Source of the DNA: Spirochaetota bacterium
GTDB taxonomy: Bacteria > Spirochaetota > Spirochaetia > DTKZ01
Length of the DNA stretch: 13,289 bases
Reading direction: 5' to 3'
Assembly (NCBI GenBank): GCA_029562045.1
Contig: JAKQWJ010000183.1
Coordinates: 1 to 13,289 of the forward strand
Below the pieces are notes generated by a model that did no database searches, had not been told where the DNA came from, and was given only the letters and a program-made list of their open reading frames with translations. Both the position numbers and the translations under genes were made by a program. The stretch's first letter is position 1; every line of letters begins with the position of its first letter. This document shows positions 1 to 7,072 of this stretch, piece by piece.

Positions 1-333
1 CACGGCGCTCCCCAGGGCCAGCCCCGCCTGACCCCGGGCAGTCATCAGCGTGCCGTCGTAGATCGTGGCCAGGGCGTTGGGGTTCCCGGGTATGCCCAGC
101 AGGATGGCGGGGATGGAGGCCCCCGACACAGCCCCGCAGTAGACCGCCAGCAGCATGCCGAAGCCGGCGGCGAAGGAGAGATGGAAGCTCACCGGAAGGA
201 GCAGGGCGATTCCCATGGTCGCGGTGAGCCCCGGCAGGGCCCCGATGATGATGCCCAGGATCGCCCCCAGGGCGGTCCAGAAGATCGTCTCCACCGTCAG
301 AACCTGGGACAGAGCGGAAAGAAAATCCACCAT
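1..333 (-). CDS. tctA: TTT transporter large membrane subunit, TctA family (5' part, cut by window edge)
   Basis: This is the N-terminal 111 codons of a TctA-family protein, the large polytopic subunit of a tripartite tricarboxylate transporter that imports a carboxylate delivered by a periplasmic binding protein. The visible part starts MVDFLSALSQ and contains the family signature GALPGLTATM at residues 31-40, followed by hydrophobic segments and IPAILLGIPGNPNAL at about 74-88. The same signature is in the second TctA of this window. The ATG at 331-333 is preceded by a GAGGTG ribosome site six bases away and lies 8 bases after the stop of the small subunit gene, so the two are co-transcribed and probably translationally coupled. 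It is the last visible gene of the leftward operon. About three quarters of a normal (about 500-residue) protein lies beyond the edge. The family call is firm; the substrate is not shown by the sequence. Confidence 0.93.
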   Translation of the reverse strand, partial: MVDFLSALSQVLTVETIFWTALGAILGIIIGALPGLTATMGIALLLPVSFHLSFAAGFGMLLAVYCGAVSGASIPAILLGIPGNPNALATIYDGTLMTARGQAGLALGSAV

Positions 334-341
334 GATTCACC

Positions 342-1067
342 TCACCAGAAGAGCAGCCCCGATGGGAAGGTGACCCGGAACATCATCCGGAACACCACGA
401 AGAGAAAAAGGGTCGTCCCGTTGGACAGGATGACGGAATTGACCACCAGGTCCTCCGTTCCCGACCGTTTCCGGCCCCAGCGATGGGCCGCCATGGCCGA
501 CGGGAAAAACAGGAGCCCCGAAGCCAGGATGAAAAAAAGCACCGAACCGGTCCGGGACGAGAGAAACCCAATCCCCGCGTCCCTGCCCAGGTAAAAGAGC
601 TCCCGGGAAACCAGCCGCCCCGCGGTATAGAGGACGGCCGCGGCCATGGCGGCGACCCCCGCGCCGCAGAGGGCCGGGGAGATGCGGAAAGCCGCCCCCC
701 CCATGGCGGCCCGGCCGTTCAGAACGAAGAGGAGGTACATGAAGAGGGTGGTGAGCAAAACGAAGCCCACCCATTCCAGAAGCAGGATGTAGGCCACCGA
801 GGCGCCCAGGGTGGCGAGGAAAAGAACCCTCACCCCTCCCGCCGGCGCCGGCGGTCTTTCCTTCGCCGGGCGGGGACGGAGGATCTGATACAAGCCCGCC
901 GCCAGCATCACCGCCCCCGAGGCCAGGGGCAATGCCCGGGTTCCGGGGTCGTGCCCCTCCTCGTCCCCGATCATCCGCCGCTGTTCCAGGGAAAACCCGT
1001 GTAGAATGACCAGAAGGGCCACGAGGCAGACAACCACCGCCCCGGTCCGCCCGGACAAGCCTTTCAT
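342..1067 (-). CDS. tctB: TTT transporter small membrane subunit, TctB family, unusually long
   Basis: Integral membrane protein of 241 residues in the position always held by the small TTT subunit, between binding protein and TctA genes. Hydrophobic stretches at about 9-24, 50-63, 82-113, 130-147, 172-190 and 206-226 suggest about six membrane segments. The C-terminal end FRVTFPSGLLFW fits the family ending, compare FAISLPSGILSHVGF in the other small subunit here. TctB proteins are usually about 150 residues with four segments, so this one carries an extra region of about 80 residues, including a charged linker near 66-76. The ATG at 1067 has GGGAGG six bases upstream and follows the binding-protein stop by 13 bases. 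The family call rests partly on position because TctB sequences diverge widely. Confidence 0.85.
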   Translation of the reverse strand: MKGLSGRTGAVVVCLVALLVILHGFSLEQRRMIGDEEGHDPGTRALPLASGAVMLAAGLYQILRPRPAKERPPAPAGGVRVLFLATLGASVAYILLLEWVGFVLLTTLFMYLLFVLNGRAAMGGAAFRISPALCGAGVAAMAAAVLYTAGRLVSRELFYLGRDAGIGFLSSRTGSVLFFILASGLLFFPSAMAAHRWGRKRSGTEDLVVNSVILSNGTTLFLFVVFRMMFRVTFPSGLLFW

Positions 1068-1080
1068 GGAGAACCTCCCG

Positions 1081-2064
1081 CTATTTTTTCAGAAGCCCCG
1101 CTTCCTTCAGAATGGGAAGGTACATGTCCCGCAGTTCTCCGAAGTAGGCGTCGGTGGCGGCAAGCTCGGTGAAGGCGGGGATGAGGCCGTTCTGCTTCAT
1201 GTAGGTCTGATAGGCCGGGGACTCGAAGGCCTTCCGGGCGGCCTGGGCCAACACCTTCTTCACCTCCGGCGGGGTCCCCTTCCTGACCGAAATGGAGCGG
1301 TAGGAGCCGGCGGGGATTTTAACCTGAGGGTAGCCCGCCTCGGCCAGGGTCGGCACATCCGCCAGGTCGGGGATGATGCTCCGGGCGTCATAGAGAACCA
1401 CCAGCGGCCGGAGCATGTTCCGGTTGGCCACCACCTCGGACTGGGAGAAGATCCCCACATCGCAGTGCCCCCCCAGGGTGGCCGCCAGAAGGTCCGCGCA
1501 GCCGCCGAAGGGAGTGACGTTGAAGGCGTTCTCGAAATTCAGGTTGATGCCGATGCTGGCCACCCCGGTGGCGCCCCCCATGCCGGCGTTGCCCAGGGAG
1601 ATGGTCCGGGGCTTGGCTTTGGCGGCGTTCACCACCTCCTGAAAAGTCTTCCAGGGCTTGTTGATATTCACCGCTACGATGAAGGGGTCCCAGTTCATCC
1701 CCATGATGCCTTCCACCTGGTTGGCCCCGTCGGTGAGGCCCTGGAGGGTGGCCGCCACGGTGTGGGTCCCCGAGGCCAGGAGGGCGTAGCCGTCGGCGGG
1801 GAGCCGCAGCAGCTCGTTGGTCCCCGTGGCGCTGCCGGCGCCGCCGATGTTGCTGACGATGATGGTGGAGGGCAGGTTCTTTTTCATCTCCTCCACCAGG
1901 GCCCGGAAAATGAGGTCCGTCCCGCCGCCGGCGGCGAAGGGGACGATGAGGGTGATGTTCTTTTCCGGGTCCGGCCACCGGGAGCCGGCCTCCCCCCGGC
2001 CGGCGGCGAGAAGTCCGGAAACGAAAACAAGGGCGACGAGAACGGCGATGAGGGTGCGCTTCAT
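1081..2064 (-). CDS. tctC: TTT solute-binding protein, TctC / Bug family
   Basis: Periplasmic binding protein of 327 residues that should capture the substrate and pass it to the TctA/TctB pair encoded just downstream. It has a signal peptide (MKRTLIAVL, hydrophobic to about residue 20, likely cut near LLA-A) with no lipobox cysteine. Family motifs are FAAGGGTD at 43-50, GGAGSATG at 74-81 and PADGYAL at 89-95. I chose the ATG at 2064 because it has AGGAGG six bases upstream and begins directly with the signal peptide; an in-frame start 45 bases earlier would put a polar extension in front of it. An 80-base gap separates it from the kinase gene. No convincing terminator is visible there, so readthrough from the catabolic genes is likely. 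Length is normal. The substrate is unknown; the neighbours suggest a sugar acid. Confidence 0.93.
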   Translation of the reverse strand: MKRTLIAVLVALVFVSGLLAAGRGEAGSRWPDPEKNITLIVPFAAGGGTDLIFRALVEEMKKNLPSTIIVSNIGGAGSATGTNELLRLPADGYALLASGTHTVAATLQGLTDGANQVEGIMGMNWDPFIVAVNINKPWKTFQEVVNAAKAKPRTISLGNAGMGGATGVASIGINLNFENAFNVTPFGGCADLLAATLGGHCDVGIFSQSEVVANRNMLRPLVVLYDARSIIPDLADVPTLAEAGYPQVKIPAGSYRSISVRKGTPPEVKKVLAQAARKAFESPAYQTYMKQNGLIPAFTELAATDAYFGELRDMYLPILKEAGLLKK

Positions 2065-2144
2065 GACAATCCTCCTGGAACTGAGAGTTCTTCTGTTAGG
2101 AATATTCACCTTTCCCGGAGAAAAATCAACAGAAATGCATCGCG

Positions 2145-3179
2145 CTACCGCAGCCCGGCCCGGGCAGCCAGATGCAGGGCCCCCAGGACCGCCAGCCGGA
2201 GGACCTCCTCGGGGTCCGAAACGACCAGGATTTCCGAAGCGAGGCCCAGCTTGTCCGTCAGGTAGTGATGGAATATCTCACAGCGGGCCGCGGGGCCCAC
2301 CAGGAAGATCCGCTCCCCGTAGGGGTAACCGAACCGGGGAAAGAGCCGGAGAGTGGCCAGATCGTCCGCCGCCAGGGCGGATTCCACGAACGCGCGCCGC
2401 CGTTTCCAGTCGGTCTTCAATAAAACGTCCATGAACCGGGGCATCATGAAGGCCCGCAGAAGGCCCGCCTCGCCGACGATGTCGTAGGCCAGGTCCGCCG
2501 TCTCCCGGTGAAAGGGGACCTCCGCGTCCCACGGTGAGCCGTCCCCGGGGGCCACGGACTTTCCGATGAAGGTCTCCTTCACCAGGGCCTCGAAGACCTG
2601 ACCGGAGAGGGTGGTGAGGCTCCCGAGGATCCGCCCCGCCCCGTCCACGGGGATGAACTTGCTGTGGGAGGAGAGGTTGATCATCGTCGTCGGAATGCCC
2701 CCGCCGTGGAGCTCCAGCAGCCCCGCCACCTGGGTTTCCTCCCCCCGCATGAAATCCAGATCCCCCACCCGGGACACGTCGTTGGCCCCGGGATCGTAGG
2801 GGTTCTTCACCCCCCGGATGAGGTACAGCGGCACCTCCGGGTCGAAGGACTCCTCCGGATCGATCCGGGTGATCGAACCCGCCAGATCCTTCATGGAAAC
2901 CGGTGCGAAGAGATGGGGAAGCTCCCGGATGCCCAGCTCCGAGGTGATCATCCCCGAGGAGATGACGAAGTCCACCGACGCCCGGGATACCCCCGCGGCG
3001 GTCAGGGTCTCATCCAGGAGGCGAAGCAGTTCGGCCTTCAGAAAGGCGTTGGAGCCCCGGATGGCGGTGTCCCTGACCCCGGCTTTCACGGCCCCCCTGT
3101 GGACGACCCGCCCGTCACCGTCCACCAGGGACAGCCGGGAGTTGGTGGTTCCGCAGTCCAGCGCGGCGATGACCCTCAC
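2145..3179 (-). CDS. 2-keto-3-deoxygalactonate kinase (DgoK) family protein
   Basis: Cytoplasmic kinase of 344 residues in the DgoK family (ASKHA fold), whose known member phosphorylates 2-keto-3-deoxy-D-galactonate with ATP. The N-terminal phosphate loop ALDCGTTNSR is at 6-15. The block MRGEETQ at 144-150 is nearly identical to the E. coli DgoK motif, and NLSSHSKFIPVDG after it matches the position of GTHCKWVQ in E. coli DgoK. The C-terminal part has a second nucleotide-fold segment, FLVGPAARCEIF. The start is a GTG at 3179 with GGGAGG six bases upstream; it overlaps the stop of the preceding lyase gene by four bases (GTGA), which indicates translational coupling. It is somewhat longer than E. 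coli DgoK and diverges outside the motifs, so the exact sugar acid is uncertain; a related 2-keto-3-deoxy acid is the best inference. Confidence 0.85.
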   Translation of the reverse strand: MRVIAALDCGTTNSRLSLVDGDGRVVHRGAVKAGVRDTAIRGSNAFLKAELLRLLDETLTAAGVSRASVDFVISSGMITSELGIRELPHLFAPVSMKDLAGSITRIDPEESFDPEVPLYLIRGVKNPYDPGANDVSRVGDLDFMRGEETQVAGLLELHGGGIPTTMINLSSHSKFIPVDGAGRILGSLTTLSGQVFEALVKETFIGKSVAPGDGSPWDAEVPFHRETADLAYDIVGEAGLLRAFMMPRFMDVLLKTDWKRRRAFVESALAADDLATLRLFPRFGYPYGERIFLVGPAARCEIFHHYLTDKLGLASEILVVSDPEEVLRLAVLGALHLAARAGLR

Positions 3180-4087
3180 GCTCCGCCTCCCTGCAGGACC
3201 CCCAGGGCCGCCAGCGCCTCGGCGATTCTGGCCTTCTCCGCCCCGGAGGCGGGAAGGAAGGGGCTGCGGGGAAAGGCCTTCAGGATGCCCCGGATCTCCA
3301 GCATGGCATAGACCGCGAGCTGGGTGGACCGGGCCAGGTACATGACGTCCCGCAGCCTGTTCACCGCGAACTGGGTCCGGCGGCAGGCCTCGAAATCGCC
3401 GGCCATGCCCTGGCGGTGCATGGCGACGCAGATCTCGGGGAAGGCGTTGGCCAGACCGGGAATGTAGGCCTCCGCCCCCAGCGCCCGGGCGGAGAGCCAC
3501 ATGGACTCGGTGCCCAGCACCACATCGAAACCCGTCTCCCCCAGTTCCCGCTGGTAGAGGGCGAACTTCATGATGTCGAAGGTGGCGTCCTTGACCCCCC
3601 GGGCCCCTTCGTCTGCGAGCTTCTTCATGGCGCCCAGATCGATCTCGTATCCCGAAAACCTGGGATTGTGGTAGACGTAGACGGGGAAGCCCCGGGGAAC
3701 CGCCGCCAGCATGGCCCGATAGAAGGCCAGGACCCCGTCGGCGTTATGATGGTAGTAGTAGGGACCCACCGCGGAAACCGCCGCCGCCCCCCGGGAAGCG
3801 GCATGGGCGCTGAGTTCCGCTGCGTCCCGGGAACTGGCGGCGCCGGTGTGGACCACCACGGGGATCTTCCCGGCGGCCCGGCGCAGCGTGGTCTCGGCCA
3901 CGATCTTCCTCTCCTCCACCGACATCAGGGGTCCCGAACCATAGGAGCCGCAGATGAAGAGGCCGTCCACCTCCGACGCGAGGTAGTCCACCAGGGCCTC
4001 CAGCCCGGGGATGTCCAGCTCCCCTCCCTCGGTGAAGGGGGTAATCATCGGCGGAACGACGCCGTAGAGTTTTTTTCGATTGTCCAT
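3176..4087 (-). CDS. DapA-superfamily (dihydrodipicolinate synthase-like) aldolase or dehydratase B
   Basis: Class I Schiff-base lyase of 303 residues with the (beta/alpha)8 fold of the DHDPS/NAL family. Visible catalytic residues are Tyr139 in YVYHNP and Lys166 in GVKDATFD, the expected 27-28 residues apart. The substrate loop reads GSYGSGPLM at 47-55 where DHDPS has GTTGE, so lysine biosynthesis is unlikely. Family members handling sugar acids include KDG aldolases and keto-deoxy-acid dehydratases, which suits the neighbouring kinase. The ATG at 4087 is preceded by AAGGAG overlapping the rpiR stop, with a rather long ten-base spacer; the 3' end overlaps the kinase gene by four bases. It is a diverged paralogue of the lyase gene upstream of rpiR. 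The reaction (aldol cleavage or dehydration) cannot be decided from sequence alone. Confidence 0.88.
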   Translation of the reverse strand: MDNRKKLYGVVPPMITPFTEGGELDIPGLEALVDYLASEVDGLFICGSYGSGPLMSVEERKIVAETTLRRAAGKIPVVVHTGAASSRDAAELSAHAASRGAAAVSAVGPYYYHHNADGVLAFYRAMLAAVPRGFPVYVYHNPRFSGYEIDLGAMKKLADEGARGVKDATFDIMKFALYQRELGETGFDVVLGTESMWLSARALGAEAYIPGLANAFPEICVAMHRQGMAGDFEACRRTQFAVNRLRDVMYLARSTQLAVYAMLEIRGILKAFPRSPFLPASGAEKARIAEALAALGVLQGGGA

Positions 4088-4101
4088 GGGTAATCGGCTC
4101 C

Positions 4102-4995
4102 TTAAAATTTGAGGTAGGAAAGTCCCTGCCGGGACGAGGCCAGCCGGTCCAGAGCCTCCGGTCCCATGCTCACCACCAGACCGGAAAAAATGGTGTCCAT
4201 CAGGGCTATCTCGGCGATCCGGGACACCATGGCATCGGTGCGGTAGTTGGTCTCCCGGGAATCCACCACCAGGCAGACATCGGCGAGCTTCCCCAGGGGG
4301 GAATCCGCCGAGCCGGTCATGGCCACCACCACCGCCCGGGGCTTGCAGCCCGCCACGGGGATCACCACGTCTTTCGACTCCCCGGAGGAACTGACGCAGA
4401 AAAGAAGGTCCCCCTCCCGCAGTTCCGACAGCACCAGGGCGTTGACATGGGAATCGGTGGTGTACAGGCAGTGGAGCCCCAGTCGGGAAAATTTGATGAA
4501 TCCGTCGTAGGCCACCACCACGGAGGTCCCATAACCCAGGAGGATGATCCGTTTCGCCGCCAGCAGGAGGTCCACCGTCCGGCGGATCAGGCCGTCGTCC
4601 AGAACCTCCATGTTCTTCTGCAGAACCCGGAGGCCGGACTGGAAGATCTTCTTTTTCAGTGACCCGATGTCGTCGTCCAGGGTTATCTCCGAGTTCTCGT
4701 CCACCCCGCTGATGGCCCGGCCGGCGATTTCCCCCGCCAGGGTCACCTTGAAGTCATGATAACCGGAAAAGCCCAGAGAGCGGTAGAACTTGACGATGGA
4801 CGCTTCGCTTTTGGCTCCGGTCTTCTCCGCCAGATGGGAGATGGACATGCGGACCACCGCCTGGGGGTTTTCCAGAAGATAGCGGCCGATCCTCTTCTGC
4901 ACCGGAGGCATGCCCTCCATCCTGTCCGCCAGCAGACGCAGCAGGGGTATCTGGGTTTTTTTCGATCCGCTCTCCGGGACGGTCGTGATGTCCAC
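4102..4995 (-). CDS. RpiR-family transcriptional regulator (HTH_6 + SIS)
   Basis: Regulator of up to 297 residues with the standard RpiR layout: an N-terminal helix-turn-helix domain at about 18-95 (PPVQKRIGRYLLENP, then SISHLAEKTGAKSEASIVKFYRSLGFSGYHDFK) and a C-terminal sugar-isomerase (SIS) domain at about 130-265 with LLGYGTS at 152-158 and SSSGES at 202-207. SIS domains of this family bind phosphorylated sugars or sugar acids, so the likely effector is a product of the kinases in this window. It lies between the two lyase genes, so it is probably autoregulated and controls the divergent promoters at 5904-6000. The GTG start at 4995 is doubtful: AGGAGG abuts it with no spacer. In-frame ATGs at 4920 and 4911 are alternatives that would keep most of the HTH domain. 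It lies five bases after the stop of the upstream lyase gene. Confidence 0.92.
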   Translation of the reverse strand: MDITTVPESGSKKTQIPLLRLLADRMEGMPPVQKRIGRYLLENPQAVVRMSISHLAEKTGAKSEASIVKFYRSLGFSGYHDFKVTLAGEIAGRAISGVDENSEITLDDDIGSLKKKIFQSGLRVLQKNMEVLDDGLIRRTVDLLLAAKRIILLGYGTSVVVAYDGFIKFSRLGLHCLYTTDSHVNALVLSELREGDLLFCVSSSGESKDVVIPVAGCKPRAVVVAMTGSADSPLGKLADVCLVVDSRETNYRTDAMVSRIAEIALMDTIFSGLVVSMGPEALDRLASSRQGLSYLKF

Positions 4996-4999
4996 CCTC

Positions 5000-5872
5000 C
5001 TACACCAGGCCCATCTCCCGCAGCTCCCCCCGGGCCCGGTCGTACAGCTCCCGGGAAATCTCCCGGTGCGGCGCTTTGGGAAAGCCCGGATCGATTCCCC
5101 GCATCCTGAGCACCGCGTAGGTCATGGTGAGGGTGGGGCCGTACTTCATCACCGCCCGGGCCTGGACGATCCGGAGCTGTTTTTCCGCCGTGGCCTTCGC
5201 GTCCCCTTTTTTCCAGGTTTCGTAGAAATCCGTCAGCATTTCCGGAAAGACATTGGCCAGGCCCGCGATGACTCCGCAGGCCCCGGCGTCCAGGGCGCCC
5301 TGGGCGATGGCCTCCGTCCCCACGATGAACTGAAACCCGGGTTTTTTGACCTTGATGAGGTAGAGGTAGAAATTGACCAGATCGAAGGCCGAGTCCTTGA
5401 CCCCCGCCAGCCCCTCCTCCGCCAGGGTCTTCAGCATTTCCGGGGAAATGGGATTCCCCGACAGGTCCGGGTTGTTGTACAGAAAAACCGGGATCTTCAC
5501 CGCCCTGATCAGGGCCCGGTAATGCTCCAGGAGTTCGCTCTGGGGATACTTGAAATAGTAGGGGGGAATGGCGCCCACCGCGTCCGCCCCGGCGGATTCG
5601 GCGTGCCGCGCCAGATCGAGGGTCTCCGCGGTGGAGGCCGCCCCCACATGGACGATCACATAGGCCTTTCCCTTGTCCCGGATCACCGCCTCCGCGACCC
5701 TTTTCCGGTCCTCCGTCCCCATCAGCGGGCCCGAGCCGTAGGTCCCGCAGGGGTAGAACCCGTGCACATGGGGGTTCAGAAAACCCATGATGTCCCGCTG
5801 ACGGCCCGGATCGAAGCGTCCCTGCCCGTCGAAGCCGGTGATGACCGGCGGAATGATTCCCGTGAACTCCAT
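5000..5872 (-). CDS. DapA-superfamily (dihydrodipicolinate synthase-like) aldolase or dehydratase A
   Basis: First gene of the leftward operon, 290 residues, a class I Schiff-base lyase of the DHDPS/NAL family. Catalytic Tyr132 (FLYNNP) and Lys159 (GVKDSAFD) are visible 27 residues apart. The substrate loop GTYGSGPLM at 43-51 matches the second lyase of the operon rather than the GTTGE of true DHDPS. Both paralogues also share HxGAAS after the third strand and GLANxFPE near position 210, so they belong to one subfamily. I chose the ATG at 5872 because GGAGG stands five bases upstream; an earlier in-frame start at 5923 would begin almost at the -10 box of the predicted promoter. Likely role: cleavage or dehydration of a 2-keto-3-deoxy sugar acid or related compound. 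Why two paralogues are needed is not evident; they may act on different stereoisomers. Confidence 0.88.
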   Translation of the reverse strand: MEFTGIIPPVITGFDGQGRFDPGRQRDIMGFLNPHVHGFYPCGTYGSGPLMGTEDRKRVAEAVIRDKGKAYVIVHVGAASTAETLDLARHAESAGADAVGAIPPYYFKYPQSELLEHYRALIRAVKIPVFLYNNPDLSGNPISPEMLKTLAEEGLAGVKDSAFDLVNFYLYLIKVKKPGFQFIVGTEAIAQGALDAGACGVIAGLANVFPEMLTDFYETWKKGDAKATAEKQLRIVQARAVMKYGPTLTMTYAVLRMRGIDPGFPKAPHREISRELYDRARGELREMGLV

Positions 5873-5910
5873 GACGACCTCCGGAATGATTGAATGTATC
5901 TGGCCACCCC

Positions 5911-5939
5911 AGAATAGCACCATCCCGGAAAATGGGCAA
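5911..5939 (-). promoter_or_regulatory. Predicted promoter of the leftward operon
   Basis: Reading the minus strand, a -35 box TTGCCC (5939-5934) and a -10 box TATTCT (5916-5911) are separated by 17 bases, each matching four of six consensus positions. The start point would be near 5904, about 30 bases before the ATG at 5872. The spacer contains the imperfect dyad CCATTTTCCGGGATGG. An A/T tract lies immediately upstream of the -35 box. Confidence 0.6.
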
Positions 5940-5940
5940 G

Positions 5941-5965
5941 AAATAAAAAATATTTTTTTTTATTT
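5941..5965. repeat. Symmetric A/T tract between the two divergent promoters
   Basis: This stretch has no G or C in otherwise GC-rich DNA. It is a perfect inverted repeat with 10-base arms (AAATAAAAAA at 5941-5950, TTTTTTATTT at 5956-5965) around TATTT. It sits between the two predicted -35 boxes, so it could act as an UP element for both, as a melting region, or as an intrinsically bent binding site. Confidence 0.7.
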
Positions 5966-5992
5966 GACAGACCGGACATGCCGGTATACAGT
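5964..5992 (+). promoter_or_regulatory. Predicted promoter of the rightward TTT-kdgK operon
   Basis: A perfect -35 box TTGACA (5964-5969) is followed after 17 bases by TACAGT (5987-5992), four of six matches to the -10 consensus. A shifted TATACA at 5985-5990 with a 15-base spacer is an alternative -10. Transcription would begin near 5999, giving a leader of about 35 bases ending in the AGGAG ribosome site at 6023-6027 before the ATG at 6034. Confidence 0.65.
5971..5985. promoter_or_regulatory. Candidate operator in the spacer of the rightward promoter
   Basis: ACCGGACATGCCGGT is an inverted repeat with 5-base arms (ACCGG/CCGGT) around a 5-base centre. It lies wholly between the -35 and -10 boxes, where a bound repressor would block RNA polymerase. 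The RpiR-type regulator encoded in the divergent operon is the obvious candidate ligand. No second perfect copy was found in the control region, and CCGG is common in GC-rich DNA, so this is a modest-confidence call. Confidence 0.4.
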
Positions 5993-6033
5993 GGCATAAC
6001 CGCCCGCATGGGCAATCATACAAGGAGAGAATC

Positions 6034-7011
6034 ATGAAAAAAGGCCTTCTTGTGCTGCTCGTCATGAGCCTCGCGATGGGGACGCTTTTCGCCGGCGGGG
6101 CGAAGGAAGCGAAGTATCCCACCAAACCCATCAGCATCGTCTGCCCCTGGGCCGCGGGGGGCGGGACCGACAGAATCGCCCGCTACTTCGCCGACGCCCT
6201 GGCGAAGGAGGTGGGCCAGCCCGTCAACGTGGTGAACAAGACCGGCGGATCCGGCGCGGTGGGTCATCTGGAAGGGGCCAACGCCGCCCCCGACGGGTAC
6301 ACCATCATGAACCTCACCTTCGAAATCAACACCCTCAAGAACCTCGGGTACGCCGACCTCACCCCGGAGAACTACATTCCCCTTCTGCAGTTCAACGAAG
6401 ACGCCCCGGCGGTCATCGTGTCCGCCAACTCTCCCTACAAGAACATGAAGGACCTCATCGACGACATCAAGGCCAAACCCGACGGGACCTTCAAGTTCTC
6501 CGGCAGCACCATCGCCTCCGCCTGGGACCTTCCCCGGATCCGCATGCTCATCGACGCAGGCATAAACCCCGCCAAAGTCAAATACATACCCACCCAGGGC
6601 GCGGCGCCGGCCATCACCGAACTCATGGGCGGCCATGTGGACGTCATCACCTGCAGCTACCCGGAAGCCGCGGGCCAGATCGAGGGTGGCGCCCTGAAGG
6701 CGCTGGCCATCATGGCCGACTCCCGCAACCCCTCCTTCCCCAACGTGCCCACTCTGAAGGAGCAGGGAATCAACGTGTCCGGCGGCACCTGGAGGGGCTT
6801 CGCGGTTCCGCTGAAAACCCCCGAGCCGGTGGTTCAGTACCTCATCCAGGCGTTCAAGAAAATCACCGAGTCCCAGGAGTACAAGGATTTCATGTCCAAG
6901 GGCGGATTCGGAGTCCGTGTCCGGCTGGGCAAGGAGTTCGGCGACTTCATGATGACCGAGTACCGGGCGCTCAAGGACGTCATGGACGCGGCGGGCTATC
7001 TGAAGAAGTAA
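6034..7011 (+). CDS. tctC: TTT solute-binding protein, TctC / Bug family (second system)
   Basis: Periplasmic binding protein of 325 residues, first gene of the rightward operon. The signal peptide spans about residues 1-20 (MKKGLLVLLVMSLAMGTLFA) with likely cleavage before GGAKEA; there is no lipobox cysteine. Family motifs are WAAGGGTD at 39-46, GGSGAVGH at 71-78 and APDGYT at 85-90. The start is supported by AGGAG six bases upstream. It ends in AAGYLKK, much like the EAGLLKK end of the other binding protein here, but the two diverge through the ligand-binding middle, which suggests different ligands. A terminator hairpin follows directly, so this gene is probably expressed more strongly than the membrane genes. 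The substrate is inferred from the downstream KDG kinase to be a sugar acid or related keto-deoxy acid. Confidence 0.94.
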   Translation: MKKGLLVLLVMSLAMGTLFAGGAKEAKYPTKPISIVCPWAAGGGTDRIARYFADALAKEVGQPVNVVNKTGGSGAVGHLEGANAAPDGYTIMNLTFEINTLKNLGYADLTPENYIPLLQFNEDAPAVIVSANSPYKNMKDLIDDIKAKPDGTFKFSGSTIASAWDLPRIRMLIDAGINPAKVKYIPTQGAAPAITELMGGHVDVITCSYPEAAGQIEGGALKALAIMADSRNPSFPNVPTLKEQGINVSGGTWRGFAVPLKTPEPVVQYLIQAFKKITESQEYKDFMSKGGFGVRVRLGKEFGDFMMTEYRALKDVMDAAGYLKK

Positions 7012-7030
7012 TTTCTCTTTTTCGATTCCC

Positions 7031-7057
7031 ACCCGGGCGGCGACCGCCCGGGTTTTT
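7031..7057 (+). terminator. Intra-operon rho-independent terminator after the binding-protein gene
   Basis: A 10-base perfect stem (ACCCGGGCGG at 7031-7040 with CCGCCCGGGT at 7044-7053) closes on a three-base loop CGA and runs into TTTTT (7053-7057). It lies 19 bases after the binding-protein stop and 15 bases before the small-subunit start. Partial termination here would make excess binding protein relative to membrane subunits, a known strategy of binding-protein-dependent transporters. Confidence 0.85.
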
Positions 7058-7072
7058 CTGCCGGGGGGCGAA

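Noticed and set aside
2065..2144. Internal promoter before the leftward binding-protein gene (TTGATT with ATATTC-like -10)
   Set aside because: The -10 candidates are weak at every allowed spacing, and the gap shows no terminator requiring a new promoter. It remains possible but unsupported.
1006..2265. Plus-strand open frame of about 419 codons across tctC and neighbours
   Set aside because: Its translation is low-complexity and lacks motifs; the minus strand carries a recognisable signal peptide and binding-protein motifs with good ribosome sites.
3176..5872. True dihydrodipicolinate synthases (dapA, lysine pathway)
   Set aside because: Both lack the GTTGE substrate loop and sit with keto-deoxy-acid kinases and transporters rather than lysine genes.
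4743..6137. Minus-strand frame of about 464 codons across the lyase and rpiR genes
   Set aside because: It spans the divergent promoters, overlaps three well-supported genes in another frame, and has a Gly/Arg/Pro-rich shadow composition.
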